Made by a program: the position numbers and the translations under genes. From the NCBI GenBank assembly GCA_951802425.1, contig OX637803.1:248001-312000 (forward strand): 64,000 nucleotides of DNA. The letters are read 5' to 3'. The DNA is from Clavaria fumosa. Lineage: Eukaryota; Basidiomycota; Agaricomycetes; Agaricales; Clavariaceae. The notes under the pieces are model-generated. The model was not told the origin of the DNA, searched no databases, and saw only the letters and a list, made by a program, of their open reading frames with translations. This document shows, piece by piece, positions 21,478 to 31,818 of this stretch (the first letter of the stretch is position 1; every line of letters begins with the position of its first letter).

Positions 21478-23060
21478 ATGGAAAACTTCGATGCTCTCGT
21501 TTTCCAGAACGCGGCCCAGGCGATGACGGAGGTGCGGACCATGGCGCCGGGTGAGGAATTACCGGAGCGGGGGCAGGACAGTGAATACGCGGAGTGGGTG
21601 CAGATGTATGGGGGTGATGCGGTGCGTGGTGTTTCTTTCTTTCTTTTTCACTTTGCACTGACAAGTTTTCAGGATGATTTCCTTGCGGGCTACGTTGCCA
21701 CAATTGACGATGATGTGGAGGTGGACGAAGGACTCGTCCTCGTCGCGCGAAGGCTCAAAAAGTGGCGAAGGCTCCGCGGGGACGAATGGACCACCGAGCG
21801 GACAAGGAAACAGGAGGAGGCCAAAGCCGAACAGGAACGTGCAGATGAGGAGAGGGCGGCCACCGAGAGGGCCGCAGCAGAGGTGGAGGCGGAGGAGAGG
21901 CGGACGGAGGCGACGAGAGCTGCCGAGAAGAGGGCGCGCCTTGCCCGGGCGCGTCGGATGGTCGGGAGCGAGGACGACGAAGAGGGGGGAGAGGAGGTTG
22001 CAGCAGCAGCCGCAACAGCTACGCCGGTCGCCGACGCAGCGGCCGTGACCACGGCCGTGACCGATCCGACGGTCGTTGTGGAGCCGGGCATGAGCGAAGA
22101 AACGGATCCGATGGCGGGTGCCATGAGCAAGGCGGGGGCCGACGAGTGCGATCAAGACGGCGTCCGGACGATATGGGGGACCGATGGGGTAACGCCCGTC
22201 GGTGTCATGAAGGTGGGGTGACCAGTGCGAGGATCGGGGGGTGCCGTGTGGTGGTTGAGGTGCCCCCTGTTCCGGAGCATCGGGTCGGCGCGCGGATGAC
22301 TGCGACCCCTCACCATATGTCGGGGTGGGGCGATATTGGAAAATGGGCAACGGAGGGACGAGGGCAAGGGCGGAGGGTCGGAGTGGGGGCGGACATCGAG
22401 CTCCGGGCTGCGCGACAGCCTGGGGACAAGGTAAGTCATCAATTGGAGTTTTTGATTCTTAGATTTCTGATCGGTGAGTAGGAGCACGACCCGGCCTGTG
22501 AGGCGTGCGCCCGGAAGAGGCGTTCGTGCTACGGAGTGGAAGGAGTGGCGTGCCGGTGGTGCCGGAACTATAAGGTGTCGTGCAGTCTCTTGGCTGTACG
22601 AGGTAAGTAATATTCTTTTTATTTCTTGATGAATCAATCTAAAAGGTGTGTTTCAGGGGTGAAAGCTGAGAAGGTCGCGGTGTCCAGTGCCGGAGGTAAG
22701 TCAAGAGAGTACCGGATCTGTATCGGCTAACGTAGCGGAGTAGGTCCGAAGGCGGCGGAAGCGACCGCGAGCAAAAGGCCGAGGCGAGGTGCAACGCGGG
22801 TACCGCTTTGCGAGGAGACGACACCGGAGGAGGAGGAGGAGGAGGATGAAATTGAGGATGACAGCGTGGAGCTGGTGGAGGAGCCGTCAGCGAAGAGGAG
22901 GAAGGCGGAGGCGGGTCCTAGCCGGAAGGGAAAGGAGCGGGAGACGGCGCCAGGGGTGTCCGGAAAGGAGGCGCTGGAGAGAGCGCTCCAGATGATGGAG
23001 AGGGGGGCGGATCAGGTGAGGGCTGGGGCGGAGCTTCTCCGGATGCTCCTTCTCGGCTAG
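21478..23060 (+). CDS. antisense accessory gene of element D, Zn2Cys6-like protein
   Basis: Reads opposite to gag-pol, starting 160 bp inside the 3' LTR. The model has an exon from ATG 21478, intron 21622-21672 (51 nt, branch CTGAC), an exon running into about 22188, one unresolved splice or frameshift before 22260, then introns 22431-22481, 22603-22656 and 22696-22743, ending with TAG at 23060. The last four exons join in phase. The N-terminal part is acidic and has an Arg/Glu/Ala-rich coiled coil. The middle has cysteines spaced CX2CX6CX7CX2CX6C (CEACARKRRSC, then CRWCRNYKVSC), which fits the fungal Zn(II)2Cys6 DNA-binding cluster. Next come nuclear-localisation-like KRPRRG and KRRK, and an amphipathic C-terminal helix (ALERALQMMERGADQ). 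I do not recognise a named family. A role as a DNA-binding regulator is inference. Confidence 0.65.
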
Positions 23061-23293
23061 TCATCTGCTAAATACACAGAAATTTTCTTTGTTTTTGTTT
23101 TAATTTTATGTTTCGTTACTGAGTGGAAAAATAGGTGAGAAGTGTGAGACTGAGGTATAAAGTGAAGAACGTTGGATATAAAGTTTGGAGTTGTCCAAAA
23201 TTTCTCTAATTTTTATTTATTTATTTATTTATTTTGATCATTGAAATCAATGTAAATTATGGAGGAGTGAAGGATTGGATGGAAACAAAATGC
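23061..23293. other. AT-rich spacer in element D
   Basis: No gene is seen. It contains a TTTATTTATTTATTTATTTT run near 23214-23236. It separates the 3' ends of the convergent antisense gene and pol, so it may hold both polyadenylation signals. Confidence 0.5.
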
Positions 23294-26200
23294 TTAATGG
23301 CAAGGCCGAAGGTTCCGGGTTGCTCCGGAGCATTGCGGACGAGTTTCCGGAGTGTCGGTATCGGCGGCCTCATTGTCGGATTCATCGGATAGATCGGCCG
23401 CCTGGCTTTCCTCATCTTCGGTGTCGATAGAGTTATGTGATGTCTCGTGTGTTTGATTGTGAGGGACGTCCTCGTTTATCTCCGTCGTTTGGTCGGTGAT
23501 AGCAGTGACCGGAATCGATGTTTGCGACCGCGGATAGTAGGGAATGATGCGGAAAGCTGCGTAGTGGATTTTGGAGATGGCCCCGTCGAGTTCCGAGAGA
23601 ATATATGTGCCGTATTGAGTTCGGCGGACAACGATCATCGGTCCAAAGAATCGCAGTTTTGTCTTCCGGTTTAATTCCATTTCTACGGCCGAATTGCGGA
23701 TCAGTACCAACGATCCAGGTTGGAAGTCGTAGTCAATAATAGACTTGCAGTGTGCGTCAATAAATTGCTTGACGGATTGTTTGCGGGCAGTGAGCACTTT
23801 ATCGGCAATTGTTGCTAGATCTTTTTCTCGTTTTTGCAGTTGGCGGGCACGAAGGGCTATCAGTTCCGGAGTGGTCATCGGGGCATCAGCGGTCGGAATT
23901 AGATATGTTGCTTTGGATATGTCGAAAGGGAAAAGCGGTTCGACGCCGTGTGCGATGTAAAACGGAGAGTGACCGGTGGATCATTGGATTGTGGTTCATT
24001 CTGCCCAAATGACTGAGGGTAAGATGTCCAGCCATTTCGATTCATCTCTGTCTGCTGCTTTGATTAATGACTCGCAGACTGATCGGTGGGCATGTTCGAT
24101 GACGCCGTTAGCACAGGAATTATATCCGGAGATACAGATGTGACAGATTCCGTACCGTGTCTTGAGGAAGTCGAGGGCCTTGATAAATGGGGTGCCGTTA
24201 TCCGTAATGATCTCTTCTACTGCTCCCCATCGGCACAGTATGTCTTCAAATATGAAGGTTCCGAGAAGTCGGGCAGTCTCATTTCGTAGCGGTCTTGCTT
24301 CTGGATACGCGGATAATGAACATCGGGCGTGGACAAGAAGTTGGAAACCGCGAGTTCTGGGTAGGAACATGGTGTCAATGTGTGCTCGACGGAAAAGACC
24401 GGCCGGTGTGGCAACCGTCGGTGGAATAAAAATCTTCCGGATTTGCCAAGTCTGGCATTGGTGACAAGTTCGGACAAACCATTTTACGTCTTGATCCAAC
24501 ACTGGCCACCAGAACCGATTTAGAATACGTGTCCGGATAACGTAAACGCCTTTGTGGCCGAGTGAATCGTGTGCCTCTGTGATAATTGCGAGCCATTTGT
24601 GGTCTGGAGGTACTACCTGGTGGCATCCGTTAGGTCGGCGACGCCATAGCTTGTCATTTAGAATGAAAAACTGGGATGCGGAGCGGACTAATCGTCGGAA
24701 CTGGTTTGCATCGATGCCGGAAGGACGGATCGGGTTTCGAAGGAAAGATTCGATTTTGCGGATCTGTTCTTCCCTTTTCTTTGCTGTGTCGGGTCGCAGT
24801 ATAAGGATGGTGGAGGATTCATTCAGAGCCGGTGAATCATTGGATGGTACTGTCGAATTGAGTAGCATCGATCCTGTGTAAACTTTGAAGCGAGAGTGGG
24901 TGATGCCGGCGAGTGGCGTCTCAGATGGGTAGGAAGCGTCCAGTGCTTGATTCATGTGTTCCATGGCGAATACGTAGCTCCGATCGATCCAGTCTTCATG
25001 ATCTTCGGACTCAGTGTATTCTTCACCATCTGCGGCACGTCGGCGTGATAGTCCGTCGGCTCCGGTGTGTTTATCTGCGGGAATATGAACAAGGTTGAAA
25101 TCGAAGAGTAGTATACTGGCAATCCATCGATTCATGGCAACGTTTGGTTGAACATCCAGATTGTTTAGCATACCCTTAATGAACTTCGCGTCCATTTCAA
25201 CGGTGAATTTCGGAAGGCCGATAAGGTAAATCTGGTACGATCGAAGTGCACGGAAGAGTCCGTATAATTCGATTTTTGCTTGAGAGTATCGGGCCTCGTG
25301 TTCGTTCCAGGTAATCGAGCCGAATCTGGATGGGTATCGGATTCCATCTTGTCCGATTTGAAATAGCGCGAAGCCGACAGCAATGTTGGACAAGTCGATG
25401 GCCATAATTACGGGCCGTCCAGAGCAGTAATCGATCGGTCAAATGGCGGATGAGTTGACTATTGCGTGTTTAAGTCGGTCCATCGAATTTTGCTCTTCTT
25501 CTTCGAACCTGAATGGAATGTCCTTACGAGTTAGGCTGACAAGTGGTCAGGCAAGTACGGCGTAGTTTTTGATGAATATCTGGAGCAGTCCGCAGACGCC
25601 TAAAAATGATCATACATCTGTAAGTGTTTCGCATGGAGGCCAGTCTCGAATGCGCTGAACATTGGAAGCATCCGGAACTCGCCCTTCATATGTGCACGTG
25701 TGTCCGGTAACGATTGTTTCGGGGGTGCAAATTGTCATTTTCTTGCCATTAAAGGTTCCTCCGACTATTTTGACTCGTTGGAGCACCCGGTTGACGTTAT
25801 TCAAATGCTCCCAAACGAACTGCCGTATTTGCGGATTCTCCGGGATCGTCTTGTAAGTGCCGTCCGGAAGCTCGTATCGGGTTTCCGGGCCCTTAATCGC
25901 TACATCGTCTACGAATGGGATGGTTACGTGCGGAATTTCGTCTTGTAGTATATGCGTGACGTCTCCATGCATAATCTGCGTCGCGTTGGTGTATCCCATG
26001 GGGACGCAAGTGAGCCGTTTGGCTCTGAGAGGGGTTTGGAACGTGGTAAGGTCTCGACTCCATTTGTCAAGAGATCATTGATCGAAGGAGACGAATAGAT
26101 CAAGAGATCCGTAGCATCTGCGTCTGGCGAAAGATTCCGCAAAAACCTCCATTATCGGGGGAACCGCGGAATTGCTGATAGTGACTTTGTTCAATGGCTG

Positions 26201-27329
26201 GAGATTATGTACAAGTCGGAGAGATTTTCCATCCTTCTTTAACACGCAAAACCACTGGGACTGATAGGAGGAGTTGGATTCTTCGTAGACTCTGGCTGCT
26301 ATCTTGTCTTGGATAACCTTCAGGACTTCGTCATAGATGCCAGGAGGAATCGGTATATTTTTGAAGATCCAAGGGACATGTTCGACTGTCGGGATGATAA
26401 TGGGATCGAAGTATTTTGCGTCGAATCGTCCTTTTTCGGTCTCCGTCCAAGCGAAGGCATCTTCCTGGGCTTTAATAAGATAATGAACGAGTTTTTCTTC
26501 CTCTGGCCATAAAAATCCAGTGGGATTTGCATTATGCGCTTCTTTCCGGTCTTGAGTATATCAGAGACCGGGGGTGAAATCGGGGGGGTGTGTCGGAAGA
26601 GTGGGGATATCGGAGAGGGGATCGGGGTGTTGTCATCAGACAATCCGAAATTCTTCGGGTAGAGTTGCTTTGATCGGGTTGACACGGTTTGCGACTTTCT
26701 TGTATTTCTTTCCAAGGTAAACTGGCATAACGATGTCCGGAGACGGTGTATTGGTTTCTGAGTTATTAGGGTACATTACGTGTGTAGTATCGTGGTACAC
26801 CGGTGTGTATCCGGCACTGACCAAGGCTTCACATGAAGTGCCTGAAATATCGGCAAAAGGAAGGGGATCGACAGGAACTAAATTTTCAAGAGAAGGAGAT
26901 AAGAGATTGCGAACGGAAGTAGATAGAATAGCTGGAGACTTGTGTTTGTGTATAGCTTCCATGTCCGCTTTGATTGGAGATGGCTCCGGAATGTTGCGGT
27001 GATCCGGGGCTCCAGCTATTAAAAATCTGGATGCGTTTTCTGAAGTTTGAGGTTTTTCCGGATCGGGATGCGCTCCTTTGTCGGTACGATGATCCTTTCT
27101 CCAGTGTTCGGATCGTTCAGGATCAGGTCTTGGGCACCATGAGGATGGTCGATAGTTTGGGAGCCAGTAAGCATAAAGAACGGGCGTCCAATGAGGACCT
27201 TGCAGGGTAGGGTGTCTGCCACTTGCATTTGAACATGGAACGTGCACGGACCGATCTGTAAAGGGAAATTTTTGATGAGTCCGAGCGTCGGAGCGATGGT
27301 GCCATGGGATGATTCCATATGGATTACTT
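23294..27329 (-). pseudogene. element D pol: protease C-part, RT, RNase H, integrase
   Basis: Read on the minus strand: the rest of the protease (MESSHGTIAPTLG, about 27270-27310), then RT with FVDD near 25910. RNase H follows (MAIDLSNIAVGFALF at the start of an open block 25405-23996). Integrase has an HHCC zinc domain (CHQCQ near 24460) and a full DDE set in HIDTM, ITDNG and NGVIEHAH. A C-terminal block at 23294-23878 has an Asp/Glu-rich tail and no chromodomain. In-frame TGA stops lie at 26075-26077, 25610-25612, 25547-25549 and 25439-25441, each explained by CGA to TGA. The integrase itself is open. The copy is inactive unless complemented. Confidence 0.85.
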
Positions 27330-27450
27330 GTTCGGCAGTGGTCCCTGTTAATTTAGTATACTAAATATCAGTTAATGTACCAAAATGCTTTGAACTCAAG
27401 CCAGCTACAGCTGATCCTACTAATGTCAGCAAATGCTGTAAAGGTAGTAT

Positions 27451-27960
27451 ACTTACATCCAGCTACTGCTGACTATACTAGTATACTTACATCCAGCTAC
27501 TGCTGACTATACTAGTATACTTACATCCAGCTACTGTTGACTATACTAGTATACTTACATCCAGCTACTGCTGACTATACTAGTATACTTACATCCAGCT
27601 ACTGCTGACTATACTAGTATACTTACATCCAGCTACTGTTGACTATACTAGTATACTTACATCCAGCTACTGCTGACTATACTAGTATACTTACATCCAG
27701 CTACTGTTGACTATACTAGTATACTTACATCCAGCTACTGTTGACTATACTAGTATACTTACATCCAGCTACTGTTGACTATACTAGTATACTTACATCC
27801 AGCTACTGTTGACTATACTAGTATACTTACATCCAGCTACTGTTGACTATACTAGTATACTTACATCCAGCTACTGTTGACTATACTAGTATACTTACAT
27901 CCAGCTACTGCTGACTATACTAGTATACTTACATCCAGCTACTGCTGACTATACTAGTAT
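27451..27960. repeat. 34 bp tandem array, 15 copies
   Basis: The unit starts ACTTACATCCAGCTACTG, continues YTGACTATACTAGTAT and recurs exactly every 34 bp from 27451 to 27960. The only obvious variation is C or T at one position (CTGCTG or CTGTTG). The unit equals the inner end of the left terminal inverted repeat; the right arm has a single copy near 28676-28710. There are no spacers. Confidence 0.95.
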
Positions 27961-28366
27961 AGCATGACATCACACTTAATTAACTTGAGCTGTGAACTTA
28001 GTGCAGTAGTTGCTATCAAATAGTTAACTAGACATAATAGCTGTGTATTTATTGACATGAAATAAATAAGCCCAAATACAGATAAATATTTATCAAATGC
28101 CTCTATATTGAAATTCAGCTTATATAAACATCAGAATATGGCCTCAAATTAAAACATTATATAAAATTGAATGAACTTCCTGAAGTTGTGGCAGTACATT
28201 GCCATGTTTATATTATCATAATTACAAGTGCTGTGCTCAAATTAATGATTCAATTCACAAGTACTACAACTGAGTTAATTAAACCTGCTTGTAACTACTG
28301 CACTCACAAATAGTAGACTCAAGTTGTGCATAGTGTGCAGAAATTACTGTGTAAAAGTGCACTATG

Positions 28367-28700
28367 GACCAAGTTAACTGGCAATATTTTATGACTGCTA
28401 TTACTGTTGAATAGTATACTACATCAATCAGCAGTTGCTGGATCAAGTTAACTGGAATATTTTTACCACTGCTTTTGCTGTAGAATAGTATACTATACTA
28501 ACCAGCAGCTACTGGACCAAGTTAACTAGTGTTATTTTATGACTGCTATTACTGCTGAATAGTATACTACAACAATCAGCAGCTGCTGGATCAAGTTAAC
28601 TGGAAATACCCTGTAGCTGTTATTACTGTAGATTAGTATACTATGTTCACCAGCAGCTGCTGGATTAAGTTGACTTCTACTGTACTGTAATAGTATAGTC
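28367..28700. repeat. 74 bp degenerate tandem repeat
   Basis: Units starting GAYCAAGTTAACTGG occur at 28367, 28441, 28515, 28589 and, more diverged, at 28663. The spacing is exactly 74 bp. Each unit also contains AATAGTATACTA and CAGCAGCTGCTG-like words, similar to words in the 34 bp array. Confidence 0.85.
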
Positions 28701-28841
28701 AGCATTAGCTGGACATAAGTATACTGCCTTCACAGCATTTGCTGACATTAGTAGGATCAGCTGTAGCTGGCTTGAGTTCAAAGCATTTTGGTACATTAAC
28801 TGATATTTAGTATACTAAACTAGCTGGGACTATTGCGTTCG

Positions 28842-30523
28842 GAGTGCAACGGATTGCCGAGCTTTTCCCAAACATCTCGCCTCATTGCTACAATAGAGCT
28901 ACCCTGGTCAAGAAGACACTCCGCTGCGATCCGGCCATCTAGAATGCCCTCTATGATGCGGAGTGGAGCAGCATCGACTGCGACAACGAGATCGGAGGTA
29001 TCCGGGGCCGTAATGTTTGTGTAAAGCGTGTCCTGTATGACGGAAGCAGTGACCGGGACGCAGCAGGCAGTGACCATATCCTTCATCTTTTTGCGGACGT
29101 CTCCGGAAATGGCGAGTAATTCATGGGGTGTCACATGGACCGGAATGTCGAGTGCGCGATCGAAAACTTGTTGAACTGTTACCGGATTTTCTATCGGAGC
29201 TTGGTAATGATACTGGACGTCAGATCGTTCGATTCTTTCCGGCTTCGATGGGCGCGTGACCGGAGGCGAGGTAATGACAACGGCGGGTGGAGGAGGTAAC
29301 CTAGATGGCTGTGGATCGTTATTTCGGGGTGCAGGCGCTTTCCTTTTGCTCTTGTCTATTTTCTTTGCCACATCGTTTGCAAAGGTGCGAGCCATATTTT
29401 CCAGGGCGATCCTCTCGCCATCTTCTTCTTCCGAATCGTCTTCCGTATCCGGGGGATTTACGAATGATCCAGTCGGCTGTGCTTCAAATACCGCGGTAGT
29501 CGCCGGTTGCGTGTTCTGGGATTGGTAAGTAGCATAGTACTTGTCAAAGCGCTCGGATAAGTTATTTCCTATGATAGTCCCGGGCAAGTATCGTCCGGAG
29601 GGAAGGCAAATCCTGCCTTTGGTGTTCTGTATACATTTACCGGACTTGATGTATTCGAGAGCTTTCGGACAAGTACTAACAAAATGACCTGGTTCCGAAC
29701 AGAAATTACACATCTGGCCTGCAGGGGAATTCGTCGTCCGAGGAGCAGAACATTTTGCCTGTTCGAGAGACTGGGCTGATAAAATTGATTCGAGGCGAGC
29801 CATTGTGGAGGCGAATGTTGCCAAGGCTGTGGACATATCAAATTCTTCCTTCTTGATCACTGGTTTCGTTTCTCTCCCGGGGGCTGAGGATGTGAAACGG
29901 ACGGGTCTGGAGAATTGATCGGTTGTCGCAGAGTGCGGGGACGTCGAGGAGAATAGGAACTCGGCTGCAGCATGTACCTTGTTCATGGGGTATGGATCCT
30001 CCGGATGGTGATTTGGTAGTATAATAGTGAGCCGGCTTTCGATCTGGCGTCTTGTGTGATCCCCAAATCCGAGGATGTAAAGTCGGTTTCTGTCGTTTGT
30101 AGACATACGTTGGGAAGTGATCAAGTGCGAAGTGATCTGGAGAAAGTCCCGATAGTATTCTCCGTGTTCTGCGCGCGTGTAAACTCCTTTATGGGCCGAG
30201 TCCGATATGAAACGGTCCAAATCGGCGATAGAAAACAAACGGCCGCCATCGGAACCTGGGTAGAGATGTCGGACAGCCACTTTGAAGGTTTCCCAAGTCC
30301 ATTCCAGATCCGGGGCTGGTGTGAGGGTTTCCCAGAGGAGACATGTGTCTGTGTCGAGGTAGTGCTTTGCGTACCGAATTAAATCGGCTTCCGGAACATC
30401 TGGATTAATGCTGGTGAGTACGATGTCGATGTCCTCGAAGTACCGGTTGAGGTGTGTCGGTACTCCGTCAAAGGCGGGGGCCCTGTGAGCGCCACGGAGT
30501 GGATATCTTGGTTGGTTGGCCAT
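28842..30523 (-). CDS. element D Gag with start of protease
   Basis: The minus-strand frame starts MANQPRYPLRGAHRAPAFDG. A capsid-like region (YFEDIDIVL, then TCLLWETL and WETFKVAVRHLYPG) is followed by a zinc knuckle CNFCSEPGHFVSTC near 29680-29720. A Pro/Lys-rich linker and the protease active-site motif CLLDQGSS (near 28880-28910) come next. Gag and protease appear to be in one frame. The frame runs into the inverted-repeat element at 28841 and stops a few codons later. No stop codon occurs before that point. Confidence 0.85.
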
Positions 30524-30912
30524 TGGTATTGCTGCGTGAGGAAGTTCTTGTACGGCATCGAGAGGATTCTGTGGTTTGTCAGTTGGAAATTGTAAGGTGT
30601 TCAGTTCGAGGGGTAGTGGTGTGAGCGGTGAGTGTGGTTCTTTGAAGATCTGTGGTAATGAGGTAACCGGGGTGGCGAAGCTCGTGTGGGAGTAAACAAT
30701 GGATGAAATACTGGGAATGTCCGATGGAAGAAAGTGGGAAGTTTCAATTACTTCTCCAGGAGGTCCGGAATGTGGTGGTTGTGTAATCGGATTGGGGTTT
30801 TGAGTTCTTAGGCATTCGGAGCGTCGAGGCTGGAAAGCGGAGGAGCCTCTGGGAATCCTTGAAGGCTGTAGTGAAGATGTTGTTATGACCCCCTTGCGGT
30901 GGGCTCCAAAAT
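30524..30912 (-). other. element D 5' leader
   Basis: The untranslated leader between the 5' LTR and gag. The minus strand next to the LTR reads TTTTGGAGCCCACCGCAAGG, whose TGG start suits a tRNA primer-binding site. I cannot assign the tRNA. Confidence 0.55.
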
Positions 30913-31818
30913 TGTAGTAGGCTGTACAGGTGTTGGCTGCAAATAGATGTTCGTGGCCGGGTTCTTCAGGGGGTCTTATTACACAATGGGTACACTAGAC
31001 AGAACCTTGGAGGATGTAGAGGTTGAGTGCAAAAGGTTCAGAGAGTGAAAATATACGTTGTCCGGAGTATCCGGTATCGGATCCGATAGAGTCCGATGTT
31101 TGGATCGAAGGTTCGAGGGGCCGGTGACGATGAAGCCCGGCAGATCAATAGGTACGATGAAGGGTGAGCTTGCTAAAAATCACAGCACGATGTGGGCATT
31201 CAAAAAGCTGGATCACCATAGAACCTGGTACATACTTAAGTACATTTTCGTAAGTACAGCAAATCCGGTTCTACGGAAGTTTCCGGAAGCTACAGAAGGT
31301 AATGCGGTATCGTGTGCAAGGTCATATAGAGGTCATGTATCATAAAAGAGTTATGTGGTTTGGAGGAATGAAGTGTCCAATGATCGGTGTACATCCGGAC
31401 CGCTCGTAAAATCAAGGAGAGTGAGACTGGTACAGCAAAGGGGTACTAGGAACAATGGACAAGGCACTGCAAAGGGTTTGAAACGTTTCAATGATTGGAT
31501 GGTTGAAAGGGATCACAATATGAAATTTACAGCATGTATATGAAATAGAGGAATGGGAATGGAATAGTGAGTATGTCGAGTGCTGACCATGCTGGAGTGA
31601 TGAAATAGAGGGGTGTAGGCGGTATGTGTGACCTGCGGGCTGTGATCTTCACAGGGAGTCGGAGACCGGAGAGTCCGATGTCGGATAAGTATCGGTCATT
31701 ATCGGATGGTGTCGGATTGTTATCGGATTGTATCGGACGCGATTGCTTTGGATCCCGAAATATCCGGATGATCAGTATCTGTCATGTTTCTATGTTTAAA
31801 CCGCATATTATCCTTACA
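30913..31818 (-). mobile_element. 5' LTR of element D
   Basis: 906 bp. It differs from the copy at 20412-21317 at only a small number of positions, almost all transitions. This marks element D as younger than elements B and C, whose pol genes are more decayed. Confidence 0.92.

Larger units (their letters stand above)
27335..28836. mobile_element. 1.5 kb inverted-repeat DNA element (non-autonomous)
   Basis: Terminal inverted repeats of about 143 bp start GCAGTGGTCCC on the left and, as reverse complement, GCAATAGTCCC on the right, with only a few mismatches over their length. GTTCG flanks both ends (27330-27334 and 28837-28841). Removing the element and one GTTCG rejoins the element D protease frame as HSEQVIHMESSHG, which confirms the ends. 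The interior is AT-rich with no transposase. It holds two tandem repeat arrays. The superfamily is not assigned; long TIRs with a 5 bp TSD do not fit hAT (8 bp) or Tc1/mariner (TA). Confidence 0.88.
20412..31818 (-). mobile_element. element D: 11.4 kb gypsy element with antisense gene
   Basis: Two 906 bp LTRs (20412-21317 and 30913-31818) are nearly identical and are flanked by GCGT at 20408-20411 and 31819-31822. Gag, protease, RT, RNase H and integrase read on the minus strand. The primer-binding-like sequence next to the 5' LTR starts TGGAGCCCACCGC on the minus strand, and a GGGAGAA tract abuts the 3' LTR. A plus-strand intron-containing gene lies between pol and the 3' LTR. An inverted-repeat element splits the protease. 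Confidence 0.93.

Noticed and set aside
21559..22350. Minus-strand 263-codon Pro/Arg/His-rich open frame
   Set aside because: It is the complement of the GC-rich exon of the antisense Zn-cluster gene; codon pattern, introns and cysteine spacing support the plus strand.
23294..27329. Element D pol as a functional gene
   Set aside because: At least four in-frame TGA codons and an inserted DNA element interrupt it. Stop-codon reassignment is excluded because TGA ends normal genes here, such as PWP1.
27451..27960. Regular 34 bp repeats resembling a CRISPR array
   Set aside because: The units are contiguous with no variable spacers, lie inside a transposon with inverted ends, and the genome is eukaryotic.
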